NCBI GenBank assembly: GCA_937959315.1
Contig: CALGRC010000148.1
Coordinates: 1 to 17,366 of the forward strand
Reading direction: 5' to 3'
Source: an uncultured Clostridia bacterium
Lineage (GTDB): Bacteria > Bacillota > Clostridia > UMGS1810
DNA length: 17,366 bases
The translations under genes were made by a program, and so were the position numbers. Position 1 is the stretch's first letter, and each line of letters opens with the position of its first letter. The notes under the pieces are model-generated. The model had not been told where the DNA came from. It ran no database searches and saw only the letters and a list, made by a program, of their open reading frames with translations. Below are positions 7,226 through 15,260 of this stretch, piece by piece.

Positions 7226-7876
7226 TCATCTAAAAAATTGATTCACATAGGCGCCAAGCAGCAAAGAACCGTCCTGGCTAAGTTTCATTACTGACGACTG
7301 GTCTATCCAACCTGTCAAAAACGAAAATGCCGGCAGCACAGCCAAAAATCCGGCCAAACTCAACAGCAGCCATACCCAAAACAGACCGGTTACCGCACCG
7401 AATATACCACCCAATAGCCCATTGCACTGCTTCAGCACCGGCAGACGCACCACAGCCGACAATACCTGCAATATCAACCGCAAAACCAGGCGAATCACCA
7501 AAATCAGCAAAATTACCGAAAGAACGCCAATGACCAAGGCAGCCAGTTGCTCTGCAGCCGACTGTGCAACATCGCTCGTCCAATTTCCCGCACTTTCCAG
7601 CCCCTTTTGCAAAAACTCCGGTAGCTGCAGCCCGCCGGACGCATCGCCAAGGGATTCCCCAAACGCACCAGACAATATGCCAGTGATTTTTTCCTGCAAA
7701 AATACCCCCGCTGTGCTTGCAGAAAACCAAGCAGAAAAACCATCATAAAAAAACAGCGCTGCAACAATGGCAATCACAAAGGACAATACCCCCAGCAAAG
7801 AACGCACAAACCCGCGCCGCATACCAGAAATGATACATACTATCCATATGGTAAGGGCAAGAATGTCTAAAATCAT
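7226..7876 (-). CDS. CvpA family membrane protein
   Basis: A 216-residue protein with four predicted membrane helices. The N terminus, ILDILALTIWIVCIISGMRRGFVRSLLGVLSFVIAIVAALFF, is the CvpA signature: helix, RRG loop, helix. Helices 3 and 4 fall at about residues 108-135 and 148-180, the latter carrying the typical GxxxGxxxG pattern (GGIFGAVTGLFW). CvpA was named for colicin V production in E. coli, but its basic cellular role is unsettled. The long middle loop (about 60-100) is soluble. GGGAGG lies 6 bases before the ATG. It is 17 bases downstream of the DUF5711 gene and 10 bases upstream of ilvD. From memory, pairing with DUF5711 recurs in Clostridia, which suggests a joint envelope role. 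Confidence 0.85.
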   Translation of the reverse strand: MILDILALTIWIVCIISGMRRGFVRSLLGVLSFVIAIVAALFFYDGFSAWFSASTAGVFLQEKITGILSGAFGESLGDASGGLQLPEFLQKGLESAGNWTSDVAQSAAEQLAALVIGVLSVILLILVIRLVLRLILQVLSAVVRLPVLKQCNGLLGGIFGAVTGLFWVWLLLSLAGFLAVLPAFSFLTGWIDQSSVMKLSQDGSLLLGAYVNQFFR

Positions 7877-7893
7877 GGCGTACCTCCCCCGTT

Positions 7894-9057
7894 TTATTTT
7901 AACCGCAGCACCTGCGCCGCCGAACCAGATACCACCAAAACATTTTTGCGGTCATGAAACAGTACTGCATCTTGGATATCCCGGTTGACATCCAAATTTT
8001 TCAACTCCCCGCCCCGAGCACTTATCAACGTTAGCTTCCGTGCCTGTGTCAACAGCACATCATTTTCTACGGCATCCACACCGGTAACAGGTTCCTGGCT
8101 TTGGTATTCGCCTTTTTGCTTGCCGTTTGCGCCATATATTTTTACCTGTGACCCCCCCGCCATAGTATCCTGTTCGCGGAAAGCAAACACGGCATTGCCA
8201 TTGCTGCTGATATCATAGGTAATAAGGGGTTTCCCGCCATAGTCAATATCCCAAAGCTTGTTGCCCATTGCGTCAAATCCGGCAGACGCAGTATCCCCAA
8301 TGGCCAAAAGTGTATCCCTGTTGATAAATTGTACTTCCAACAGCAAGTTCCCTTCCATCACCTGACCGGCAAATGGCTTTTCCTGGGAAAAATGGAACAA
8401 CATCAAGCCTCCAGACGCCACATCCTTGCTCAAGTCCAGTGTGGCGGCCGCCAAGCAGGTATTGTCTGGAGAAATATCTACATCTATCACATAGCTATCT
8501 GCGCTGTGCCATTTATACAAAACCGCACCAGCCGGGTCATATACAATAATTTGCGATTGAAACCCCTTTTCTTCTGTCACCAGTACAAAATAACCGTTTT
8601 TATTGATAGATCCCGTAATAACGGTATCGTCGGTCTGCACAGCCAACTGGTGACCGTCCTTTACAACCGTTGCGCCGGATGCATCCATGCTATATGACAG
8701 CACATAGCCGCCGCTGGTTTTTACCACCGGGTTCTCGCCGGCTGCAGGGACCTCCCATGCAGTTCCAAGCGACGGCGAAAGGATGGAAACTACGCCGGCC
8801 TGCGCCATAACAACCCCATCCTTGCTTCCTTCAAAACAATATTTTTCAGTTTTCTCCAGCGCCAGTTCATTGTTGCCTGCGTCTGTCATCTGGAATTCCA
8901 CACCCGAAAAAAAGGCGCGCAAGGTTGGGTTATCACGGTTTAAATACAGGGTAAACCCAGTTGTAGCTATCAAAAGCAAAACCAGCAGCACCCATATAGC
9001 TCCGCCTTTTTTCCGTTTTTTCTGTTTCGCCGGCATACGCTTTTGCTCCTGCCCCAT
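7894..9057 (-). CDS. DUF5711 family membrane-anchored beta-propeller-like protein
   Basis: A 387-residue protein. A short basic cytosolic tail (KQKKRKKGG) leads into one membrane helix (about 20-40), and the rest is predicted outside the cell. The extracytoplasmic part is a series of short beta-strand repeats of the WD40/PQQ-propeller kind, such as GYFVLVTEEKGFQSQIIVYDPAGAVLYKW and SPDNTCLAAATLDL, with recurring Ala-x-Gly-x-x-Leu turns. The arrangement and the adjacent CvpA gene match DUF5711 proteins of Clostridia, whose function is unknown. GGAGG lies 5 bases before the ATG. The gene probably heads the transcript through CvpA, ilvD and corA. The 67 bases upstream hold no convincing promoter or terminator, so read-through from the hydrolase gene is possible. 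Confidence 0.75.
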   Translation of the reverse strand: MGQEQKRMPAKQKKRKKGGAIWVLLVLLLIATTGFTLYLNRDNPTLRAFFSGVEFQMTDAGNNELALEKTEKYCFEGSKDGVVMAQAGVVSILSPSLGTAWEVPAAGENPVVKTSGGYVLSYSMDASGATVVKDGHQLAVQTDDTVITGSINKNGYFVLVTEEKGFQSQIIVYDPAGAVLYKWHSADSYVIDVDISPDNTCLAAATLDLSKDVASGGLMLFHFSQEKPFAGQVMEGNLLLEVQFINRDTLLAIGDTASAGFDAMGNKLWDIDYGGKPLITYDISSNGNAVFAFREQDTMAGGSQVKIYGANGKQKGEYQSQEPVTGVDAVENDVLLTQARKLTLISARGGELKNLDVNRDIQDAVLFHDRKNVLVVSGSAAQVLRLK

Positions 9058-9124
9058 AGCCGCCTCCGTTCCCGCGTCATTTCACAATAAACCGCGCAAA
9101 TGTATGAACAAATTACCCGCGGCA

Positions 9125-9880
9125 TTAACCAGTTACTTCTACTTTTTCATTCTTGCCATATTGTGACAAAATCCAGTGCACGGCCAATGCCATGTCAATT
9201 TCATGGCCGCCGTCAAAAATATCAAGATAAACCGAGGCAGCCGGATATTTTTCACTCAGCCTGTTATAAAACTGTATACTTTGCCTGACCGGCACAACAT
9301 GGTCGTGTTTCCCATGAAAGATTTTCAAATTGGATTTTGCTATAGTATCCAAATATGCAATGGGAGAACGGCCTTCAATTTCTTTGTCGCTAGTTCCGCA
9401 GCAAGCTAAAATATGTTCTTTGTAATAGTCATTTTGCTCTTTCCACTCTTTTAAATCTGCAATCGGCACAAACGCGCCGATTGCTTTAAATAAATCAGGA
9501 CAAAACCCCGCCATCAGCAAGGCCATATGTCCTCCACCGCTAAGCCCCAGCATGAAAATATTGTCTGTGTCCACATTGTACTTTTCGATCGTATGATCAA
9601 TCGCGTCCTTAATATCCTGCTTCGCATAGATGGAACCACAAGCTTTTGTACAATCCGGATTGGATTTTAAATTCGGCCCCCGAAATTCCGGAAGCAGCAA
9701 ATGAAAATGATGCTTTTCTGCAAAGGGAAGCAGATTGTCTATTTGATTAAACCGGTCAAAGCTCCAGGTATGCAGCCCTACCAAAAGCGGGCGCTTTAAA
9801 GAAGGACCGGCACAATAAAGCAAAGAAGGCTGCATGCTGTCATCAAGCGTTGAGCGGATGAAAATTTCCTCCTGTTTCAT
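9125..9880 (-). CDS. Alpha/beta hydrolase (prolyl-oligopeptidase-like / esterase family)
   Basis: A 251-residue cytosolic serine hydrolase; no signal peptide is seen. The nucleophile elbow is GLSGGG with S114, the acid is D193 in HGKHDHVVP, and the base is H226 in DGGHEID. All three are in the order and spacing of the S9/acetyl-xylan-esterase-like group. LLVGLHTWS (residues 32-40) is the oxyanion-side strand, and LLLPEFRGPN resembles the corresponding loop of that group. The substrate is unknown, with carbohydrate ester or small peptide as family-level guesses. GGAGG lies 10 bases before the ATG. The gene has its own strong promoter (9937-9965) just behind truA and sits 67 bases ahead of the DUF5711 gene, which may or may not be on the same transcript. 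Confidence 0.82.
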   Translation of the reverse strand: MKQEEIFIRSTLDDSMQPSLLYCAGPSLKRPLLVGLHTWSFDRFNQIDNLLPFAEKHHFHLLLPEFRGPNLKSNPDCTKACGSIYAKQDIKDAIDHTIEKYNVDTDNIFMLGLSGGGHMALLMAGFCPDLFKAIGAFVPIADLKEWKEQNDYYKEHILACCGTSDKEIEGRSPIAYLDTIAKSNLKIFHGKHDHVVPVRQSIQFYNRLSEKYPAASVYLDIFDGGHEIDMALAVHWILSQYGKNEKVEVTG

Positions 9881-9936
9881 GTATGTTAAACCTCCAAACC
9901 ATCTTTAGCTATATATTTTGGCAACCCGATGCATGT

Positions 9937-9965
9937 ATTGTACCACATCCCGCCGGTTTTTTCAA
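9937..9965 (-). promoter_or_regulatory. Promoter of the alpha/beta hydrolase gene
   Basis: On the minus strand, a -35 TTGAAA (9960-9965), a 17-base spacer ending in TGG (extended -10) and a -10 TACAAT (9937-9942). The -35 begins only three bases after the truA stop codon, so the hydrolase can be expressed independently of the ecf-truA operon. No T-tract terminator is seen between truA and this promoter. Confidence 0.8.
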
Positions 9966-9968
9966 CCG

Positions 9969-10703
9969 TTAAAGTACAACCTCATACAACATGAGTCCCT
10001 GCGGCGGGGCGGTCATGCCCGCAGCCCTGCGCGAACGCGACGCCAAAATATCCCCTACCTGCGCCGGAGGGAACTTCCCAAGCCCAACATAAACCAGCGT
10101 CCCCATGATAATACGAACCATATTATATAAATATGCTTCGGCAGTAATATACATTTTTATGCGGCTGCCTTCCCGTATCAAATCCAGCCGTTCCACTGTC
10201 CGCACCGTGGTTTCAGCATCCCCGCCGGCAGCCATGAACGCTGAAAAATCATGTGTGCCCAGCAAATGCCGCGCCCCTTCCTGCATACGTTCCACATTCA
10301 AATCACGATGGAAATGCCATTCAAAGCGGCAGGAAAATACATCCTGAAAAGAAGCTGTATTGATGGTATAGCAATAGGTTTTCCGCCGCACACTGCGCCG
10401 GGCATGGAAGGTATCCGCCACCTGCCGGCAGGCATATACACAAATATCTTTTGGCAAACGCGCACGCAGAGCCAACGGCACCTTTTCGGGAGGGATGGTA
10501 CCGTCACAATGAAAATTGCACACATACTGCCTTGCGTGAACGCCCGCGTCTGTACGGCTGCACCCCGAAACCTGAATGGGCGACCGGAACACCTCGGTCA
10601 ACGCAGCTTCCAGCGTCCCCTGCACGGTTGGCAGTACCGGCTGCCGCTGGAATCCATGGTAAGCAGTACCATCATATGAAAGGGTCAGCATCAAATTGCG
10701 CAT
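9969..10703 (-). CDS. truA: tRNA pseudouridine(38-40) synthase TruA
   Basis: TruA (244 residues, normal length) isomerises uridines 38, 39 and 40 in the tRNA anticodon stem-loop. The catalytic motif GCSRTDAGVHA is intact with D52. The N-terminal LTLSYDGTAYHGFQRQP and the C-terminal FLYNMVRIIMGTL-like segment (YLYNMVRIIMGTLVYVG) are family hallmarks. AAGGAGG lies 7 bases before the ATG and overlaps the ecfT stop region; the gap to ecfT is 11 bases. It is the last gene of the methyltransferase-ecfA1-ecfA2-ecfT operon, a conserved Firmicutes arrangement. The ribosomal genes rplM and rpsI that often follow truA are not here. Confidence 0.96.
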   Translation of the reverse strand: MRNLMLTLSYDGTAYHGFQRQPVLPTVQGTLEAALTEVFRSPIQVSGCSRTDAGVHARQYVCNFHCDGTIPPEKVPLALRARLPKDICVYACRQVADTFHARRSVRRKTYCYTINTASFQDVFSCRFEWHFHRDLNVERMQEGARHLLGTHDFSAFMAAGGDAETTVRTVERLDLIREGSRIKMYITAEAYLYNMVRIIMGTLVYVGLGKFPPAQVGDILASRSRRAAGMTAPPQGLMLYEVVL

Positions 10704-10714
10704 GATATGCCTCC

Positions 10715-11533
10715 TTACAAAAATACCCTAATGAGTATAATGCCGGCAATAAACACCGTCATACTTCCCGCCGCCCACCAATCCTTCCGGGTAATAACCA
10801 GCTCCCGCAGCCGTGTGCGCCCCTTGCCTCCGCGGTAACAGCGGCACTCCATTGCCACAGCCAGTTCATCCGCCCGCCGGAAGGAGCTGATAAACAATGG
10901 CACCAAAATGGGGACCAGCGCTTTTGCCCGGCTGACAATGTTCCCGCTTTCAAAATCTGCCCCCCGCGCCATCTGCGCCTTCATAATCTTATCGGTTTCT
11001 TCCAAAAGGGTTGGGATAAACCGCAGGGCAATGGTCATCATCATGGCCAGTTCATGCGCAGGCAGCCCCATTTTTTGAAAGGGCGACAGCAGCCGTTCAA
11101 TCCCGTCTGTTAAAAGGATAGGCGAGGTTGTCAGCGTCAAAAGGGATGTGCCAATAATGAGAAAAATCAGCCGCAGCGCCATAACCACCGCATTATACAG
11201 CCCTTCCCTGGTGATCTTTAAAAATCCAAGCTGGAGCGGATGCCCATATATCGTCAGGATTTCACCGCTGGTCATAAACAAATTGATGACCGCAGTAAAT
11301 ATAATTAAAAATAAGATGGGCTTTACGCCTTTCAAAACCATACCCAGCCTAACTTTTGATAGGGCAATTACCAACGTTAAAAACAACGCGGCAAACAAAA
11401 AACCAACCGCATCGCCCACAAAAAAAATAGCAACAATAAAAGCCAGGGCAGATAAAATTTTTACCCGCGGATCCAGTGCATGAATGGGCGAATCGATCGG
11501 AAAATACTGCCCCAGTGTAATATCCCTCAGCAT
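10715..11533 (-). CDS. ecfT: ECF transporter transmembrane scaffold EcfT
   Basis: EcfT (272 residues) is the membrane scaffold of group II energy-coupling factor transporters. It binds the two ATPases on the cytosolic side and exchanges vitamin- or metal-binding S components. LDPRVKILSALAFIVAIFF near the N terminus and LPAHELAMMMTIALRFIPTLLEETDKIMKAQMARGADF (about 157-194) are typical. The first coupling motif Ala-Arg-Gly is at 189-191; the second is a variant, Cys-Arg-Cys (230-232), where Ala-Arg-Gly/Cys is usual. About five to six membrane helices. The ATG overlaps the end of ecfA2 by 7 bases (ATGCTGA), indicating translational coupling. Confidence 0.95.
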   Translation of the reverse strand: MLRDITLGQYFPIDSPIHALDPRVKILSALAFIVAIFFVGDAVGFLFAALFLTLVIALSKVRLGMVLKGVKPILFLIIFTAVINLFMTSGEILTIYGHPLQLGFLKITREGLYNAVVMALRLIFLIIGTSLLTLTTSPILLTDGIERLLSPFQKMGLPAHELAMMMTIALRFIPTLLEETDKIMKAQMARGADFESGNIVSRAKALVPILVPLFISSFRRADELAVAMECRCYRGGKGRTRLRELVITRKDWWAAGSMTVFIAGIILIRVFL

Positions 11534-12387
11534 TTCCCCACCTCGTTTAAATAGCGTAATAGTTCCTTAACCGCACCGTCCACCGTATAAACATCGGTAC
11601 TGACATCCAAGCCCCTTTGATGCAGCAGGGCCATGACATCGCTGGCCTGCGGCACCGCGAGCCCCAGCTTTCGAAGCTGCCCGGCATGGCGGAATACGTT
11701 GGGAACGGTATCAAAATATTGCAGGTTCCCGTCCGCCATAACCATAACCTTCTGTACCGTTTTGGCAACATCCTCCATAGAATGCGATACCAAAATAACC
11801 GTAATCCCCTGCTTATCATGCAGCCATTTGACACGTGAAAGGATTTCATCCCGCCCCACCGGGTCAAGACCGGCCGTGGGCTCGTCCAATATGAGCACCT
11901 GCGGCTTCATAGCCAGCACACCCGCAATGGCTACCCGGCGCTTTTGCCCGCCGGATAAATCAAAGGGCGATTTTTCCAGCAATTTGTCCTCCAGGCCTAC
12001 CATTTGTGCCGCCTCATGTACGCGGGCATCAATTTCTTCCTTCCCCAGCCCCAAATTTCCCGGGCCAAATGCGATATCCTTATACACCGTTTCTTCAAAC
12101 AACTGGTGCTCCGGGTATTGAAACACCAGTCCAACCTTTTGCCGAATATCGGCTAGCTTGACCCCCTTTTGGGTAATATCCACACCGTAGACAAAAACAG
12201 AACCGCTGTCGGGCTTAAGCAGCCCATTCAAATGCTGAATCAACGTAGATTTCCCCGAACCGGTATGCCCAATCAGCCCAATAAAATCGCCGTCTTCTAT
12301 GGAAAACGACACGTTATCCAAGGCCATTTTTTCAAATGGCCCGCCCTTGCTGTACCGGTGTGTCAGGTTTTCCACTACGATTGACAT
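11527..12387 (-). CDS. ecfA2: ECF transporter ATPase EcfA2
   Basis: Second ATP-binding subunit of the ECF module (286 residues). It has Walker A GHTGSGKST (40-48), Q-loop Q90, LSGGQ signature (144-148), Walker B ending in D168-E169 and the switch H202. The FQYPEHQLFEETVYKDIAFGP stretch is typical of EcfA2, and the C-terminal extension after about residue 225 (dimerisation/regulatory) is present. The start at 12387 (MSIVVENLTH) matches family starts. A GAGGAG lies 11 bases upstream, inside the end of ecfA1; an in-frame ATG at 12411 has no ribosome site. It overlaps ecfA1 by 13 bases. Confidence 0.95.
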   Translation of the reverse strand: MSIVVENLTHRYSKGGPFEKMALDNVSFSIEDGDFIGLIGHTGSGKSTLIQHLNGLLKPDSGSVFVYGVDITQKGVKLADIRQKVGLVFQYPEHQLFEETVYKDIAFGPGNLGLGKEEIDARVHEAAQMVGLEDKLLEKSPFDLSGGQKRRVAIAGVLAMKPQVLILDEPTAGLDPVGRDEILSRVKWLHDKQGITVILVSHSMEDVAKTVQKVMVMADGNLQYFDTVPNVFRHAGQLRKLGLAVPQASDVMALLHQRGLDVSTDVYTVDGAVKELLRYLNEVGKC

Positions 12388-13214
12388 AATTTCATAATCT
12401 CCTCTGCACATTCTTTGGCGTCTAAAATATCTGCGCGGATTTTGACCCCCGCCCTGCGCAATTCATACGCAATGGCCGTTGCCTGCGGGACATCTAACCC
12501 AAGCTGCTTCATACGCTCCACATCCGAAAAAACCGCACGGGGGGTATCGTCTAAAATAATCCGCCCCTTGTCAATGACCACCACCCGGCCGGCGCGCACT
12601 GCCTCGTCCATATTGTGCGTTATAAGCACAATGGTAATGCCCAGCGTTTGGTTGAGCCGGGCAATGGTTTTCATAACCTCGCGCCGCCCTACCGGGTCCA
12701 GCATGGCGGTTGGCTCGTCAAATACAATAATTCTTGGCTCCATTGCAATGACGCCTGCAATAGCCACCCGCTGCTTCTGCCCGCCAGACAGCAGATGCGG
12801 CGCATGCTTTTTATACTGTTCCATGCCAACCGCCTTAAGCGCCAAATCTACCCGCTTGCGGATTTCAGCGGGCGGTACGCCGAGGTTTTCGGCAGCAAAG
12901 GCCACATCTTCCTCCACAATGGTCGCTACAATCTGGTTATCCGGATTCTGGAATACCATGGCAGCATCTTGGCGGATATCCCAAATCTTACTCTCATCCA
13001 GCGTATCCATCCCATCTACGTACACATAGCCGCCCATGGGGAGCAAAATGGCATTGATATGCTTGGCAAGCGTGGACTTCCCCGAACCGTTGCGGCCCAG
13101 CACCGCAACAAATTCCCCGTCGCCAATGGCAAGGTTGATACCGTTTAATACCAGTTTCCCCACAGCCTCTTCGGTTTCCCCATAGGCATAGGTTAAATTT
13201 TGAATGTCTATCAT
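12375..13214 (-). CDS. ecfA1: ECF transporter ATPase EcfA1
   Basis: First ATP-binding subunit of the ECF module (279 residues), forming a heterodimer with EcfA2. Walker A GRNGSGKST (40-48), Q-loop Q89 in FQNPDNQ, LSGGQ (142-146), Walker B FDEP (D166, catalytic E167) and switch H200 are all intact. FQNPDNQIVATIVEEDVAFAAENLG is the EcfA1-type stretch. ATG 13214 is chosen over an in-frame TTG at 13229 because GGAGG sits 7 bases upstream and MIDIQNLTY is the usual beginning. One base separates it from the stop of the preceding methyltransferase gene. Confidence 0.95.
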   Translation of the reverse strand: MIDIQNLTYAYGETEEAVGKLVLNGINLAIGDGEFVAVLGRNGSGKSTLAKHINAILLPMGGYVYVDGMDTLDESKIWDIRQDAAMVFQNPDNQIVATIVEEDVAFAAENLGVPPAEIRKRVDLALKAVGMEQYKKHAPHLLSGGQKQRVAIAGVIAMEPRIIVFDEPTAMLDPVGRREVMKTIARLNQTLGITIVLITHNMDEAVRAGRVVVIDKGRIILDDTPRAVFSDVERMKQLGLDVPQATAIAYELRRAGVKIRADILDAKECAEEIMKLCQS

Positions 13215-13215
13215 G

Positions 13216-14106
13216 TCATGCCCTCCCAAGGCCCAATTGCCACCGTACAGCCGAACCGCAGGGCAATACCAAGCCCGATTGCCCTACCGGCAGCCCAAGC
13301 TCATCTGCCGTTACCACGCCGCCGTATTTTTTGCATAATGTCAAAGACAGCACATTTGCGACAACCGAAGGGGAAATTCCTGTTGTATAACTATTGACAA
13401 TAAAAAACAGCGGCTGCTTAGTTAAAATGGCCATACACTTTTCAATCAGCGGCCACAATTCGTTTTCAAATTTCCAGATTTCCCCCTTGGGCCCGCGCCC
13501 ATAGGAAGGCGGGTCCATCATAATGCCGTCATAGGTACGGCCACGCCGTGCCTCCCGCTCAACAAATTTCACTGCGTCATCTACTAAATACCGGATGGGC
13601 GCATTTCCCAAACCCGACAGCAAGGCGTTTTCCTTTGCCATTGCCACCATGCCCTTCGCCGCGTCCACATGCACCACTTCTGCGCCTGCAAATGCCGCTG
13701 CAACCGTTGCGCCGCCAGTATAGGCAAATAGGTTGAGTACCCGCATACGCCGGCCTTGCTCCCGGCTGCCCCGGCCAACCATATCCATGATAAATTCCCA
13801 GTTTGCCGCCTGCTCCGGGAACAATCCCAAATGCTTAAACCCCATGGGCTTGACGCGGAAGGCCAGCGGGCCATAGCGTATATCCCAGCTTTCAGGCAGC
13901 TTTTTAAAATATTCCCACCGGCCGCCGCCGGTTTCACTGCGGTGGTACCGCGCGTCTGCTTTTGCCCACGGCGCCGCCGCGTCCCGGGTCTGCCATATGG
14001 CCTGCGGATCTGGACGGCGCAGAAGGATTCCACACCAGTTTTCCAATCGTTCGCCGGTTCCTGCATCCAGCAGTGTATAATCTTTCCAGTTCTCCGCAAC
14101 CAGCAT
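13216..14106 (-). CDS. Class I SAM-dependent methyltransferase (RlmI-like, rRNA methyltransferase family)
   Basis: A 296-residue cytosolic methyltransferase. SAM motif I is LNLFAYTGG (124-132), the ribose-binding acid is D148 in VHVDAAKG, and the catalytic-loop motif DPPSYGRGPKGE is at 198-209. DPPxFGRG-type loops belong to the family of 23S rRNA methyltransferases (COG1092/PF10672); modified base and position cannot be assigned, and no PUA domain is present. ATG 14106 is chosen for its strong site AAGGAGG and because the promoter -10 lies at 14135-14140, inside the longer frame. First gene of the operon running through ecfA1-ecfA2-ecfT-truA. Grouping with truA gives the operon an RNA-modification flavour beside its transporter genes. 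Confidence 0.87.
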   Translation of the reverse strand: MLVAENWKDYTLLDAGTGERLENWCGILLRRPDPQAIWQTRDAAAPWAKADARYHRSETGGGRWEYFKKLPESWDIRYGPLAFRVKPMGFKHLGLFPEQAANWEFIMDMVGRGSREQGRRMRVLNLFAYTGGATVAAAFAGAEVVHVDAAKGMVAMAKENALLSGLGNAPIRYLVDDAVKFVEREARRGRTYDGIMMDPPSYGRGPKGEIWKFENELWPLIEKCMAILTKQPLFFIVNSYTTGISPSVVANVLSLTLCKKYGGVVTADELGLPVGQSGLVLPCGSAVRWQLGLGRA

Positions 14107-14134
14107 TGGCCCGCCTCCTTTTATATTCCGTTTT

Positions 14135-14163
14135 ATTTTAGCATGAACCGTCCCTGCCGTCAA
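14135..14163 (-). promoter_or_regulatory. Promoter of the methyltransferase-ecfA1A2T-truA operon
   Basis: On the minus strand, a -35 TTGACG (14158-14163), a 17-base spacer and a -10 TAAAAT (14135-14140) lie between the terminator of the upstream operon and the methyltransferase start. The leader is only about 20 bases, too short for a riboswitch. Confidence 0.85.
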
Positions 14164-14175
14164 CGGCAAACTGCA

Positions 14176-14205
14176 CAAAAAATGGCACCGGCCGACCGGT
14201 GCCAT
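14176..14205 (-). terminator. Rho-independent terminator of the dnaD-dnaI-like operon
   Basis: A perfect 10-bp stem, ATGGCACCGG/CCGGTGCCAT (arms 14196-14205 and 14182-14191 on the minus strand), with a 4-base loop is followed by TTTTTT. It lies 26 bases after the stop of the helicase loader gene and directly before the next operon promoter. Confidence 0.92.
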
Positions 14206-14231
14206 GCCAATTTGACAGCATATCCAACCCT

Positions 14232-15251
14232 TTATTGTATGCCATAAGAACGTTTTTGCTTAAGCTGCCGGATATCTTCCCCGGCAAACCGCAAAAGCGT
14301 AAATTCCCCTACAATCCGGGAAGAAACACGCTCTGTGTAAATTTCAGCAACAGCCGGAATGGTCAGGTTGCTGCTAATAATTGTACTTTTTTTGGCCGCC
14401 AGCCGCGTATTTAATACATCAAAAAACACCGCCTGCGTATACCCGGTAACAAATTCCGTCCCAAAATCATCAACAATAAGCAAATCACAGTCATACACCG
14501 CATTGCGCAGCACGGCATACTCCTCCCGGTCCAGCCTGCCAAATTTATACTCTTCCAAAAAGCTCATCAACTTGTAAGCCGTCTGGTAAAGCACTGCAAA
14601 GCCATGCTCTATCAGTTCTTTTGCAATGCTGCACGCCAAGAAGGTTTTACCCAAACCTGCTGGGCCGTATAGAAACAAATTCTCATACCGCCTGCCAAAC
14701 TGACGGCAAAAATTTTTACACACCGTCACAATACCGCGCATATTATCGTAAGGAGACACCCCCAAATATGGATCGGCCGTCTTACTGTAATATGCAAATG
14801 AAAAAGCTTCAAAATTTTGCGTTTCCAAATCTACCGGTACGCCAGAAATCCGGTTAGCGGCGTCCAGCATAAGCTGTTTCAACCGCCGGTTATAGCATGC
14901 GCACCGCCGGCCGTCCACATAGCCGGTATCCCGGCAGTCCGGGCATATGTAAGGCACTTCCAAATCGGCCAGGCTCAGCCCGCAGGACGATAATGCCTCT
15001 TGCTTTTGCTGCTTTAAGTGTGAAAGCTGCCGCTGCATATCCTGCATAACCGCTTCCACATCAGCAGCCCCGTCTATCAGCCGGGCCGCACTATGCACAC
15101 CAAGCGACGCAATTTCCCGGTCAATGGCCTCGGCTGCCGGGCAAAGCTGATATACCCTTTGCTGGCACTGCGCCAGCTTTTCCGCCCGCTGCTTGCGCGC
15201 CCGTTCATATTCTGCTGTCAGATACCCATTCAGCGCCTTAGAACCCTGCAT
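14232..15251 (-). CDS. DnaC/DnaI-type helicase loader (AAA+ ATPase)
   Basis: A 339-residue protein that by family loads the replicative DnaB-type helicase at the origin and at restarted forks. The N-terminal part is helical and coiled-coil (about 15-90). A zinc motif follows with C103-x2-C106 and C117-x-C119 (CPDCRDTG...CACY). The AAA+ core has Walker A GPAGLGKT (196-203), Walker B LLIVDDFG (257-264), sensor-1 SSN (293-295) and arginine-finger region ERVSSRI (R308, R312). The zinc region plus AAA+ is the DnaI layout rather than E. coli DnaC. GGAGGAG lies before the ATG and overlaps the end of the dnaD-like gene (9 bases apart), so the two are co-transcribed. Confidence 0.93.
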   Translation of the reverse strand: MQGSKALNGYLTAEYERARKQRAEKLAQCQQRVYQLCPAAEAIDREIASLGVHSAARLIDGAADVEAVMQDMQRQLSHLKQQKQEALSSCGLSLADLEVPYICPDCRDTGYVDGRRCACYNRRLKQLMLDAANRISGVPVDLETQNFEAFSFAYYSKTADPYLGVSPYDNMRGIVTVCKNFCRQFGRRYENLFLYGPAGLGKTFLACSIAKELIEHGFAVLYQTAYKLMSFLEEYKFGRLDREEYAVLRNAVYDCDLLIVDDFGTEFVTGYTQAVFFDVLNTRLAAKKSTIISSNLTIPAVAEIYTERVSSRIVGEFTLLRFAGEDIRQLKQKRSYGIQ

Positions 15252-15260
15252 AGCTCCTCC

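Noticed and set aside
14107..14134. Riboswitch for the ecf operon (vitamin-sensing leader)
   Set aside because: The -10 element leaves a leader of about 20-30 bases, too short for any known riboswitch class.
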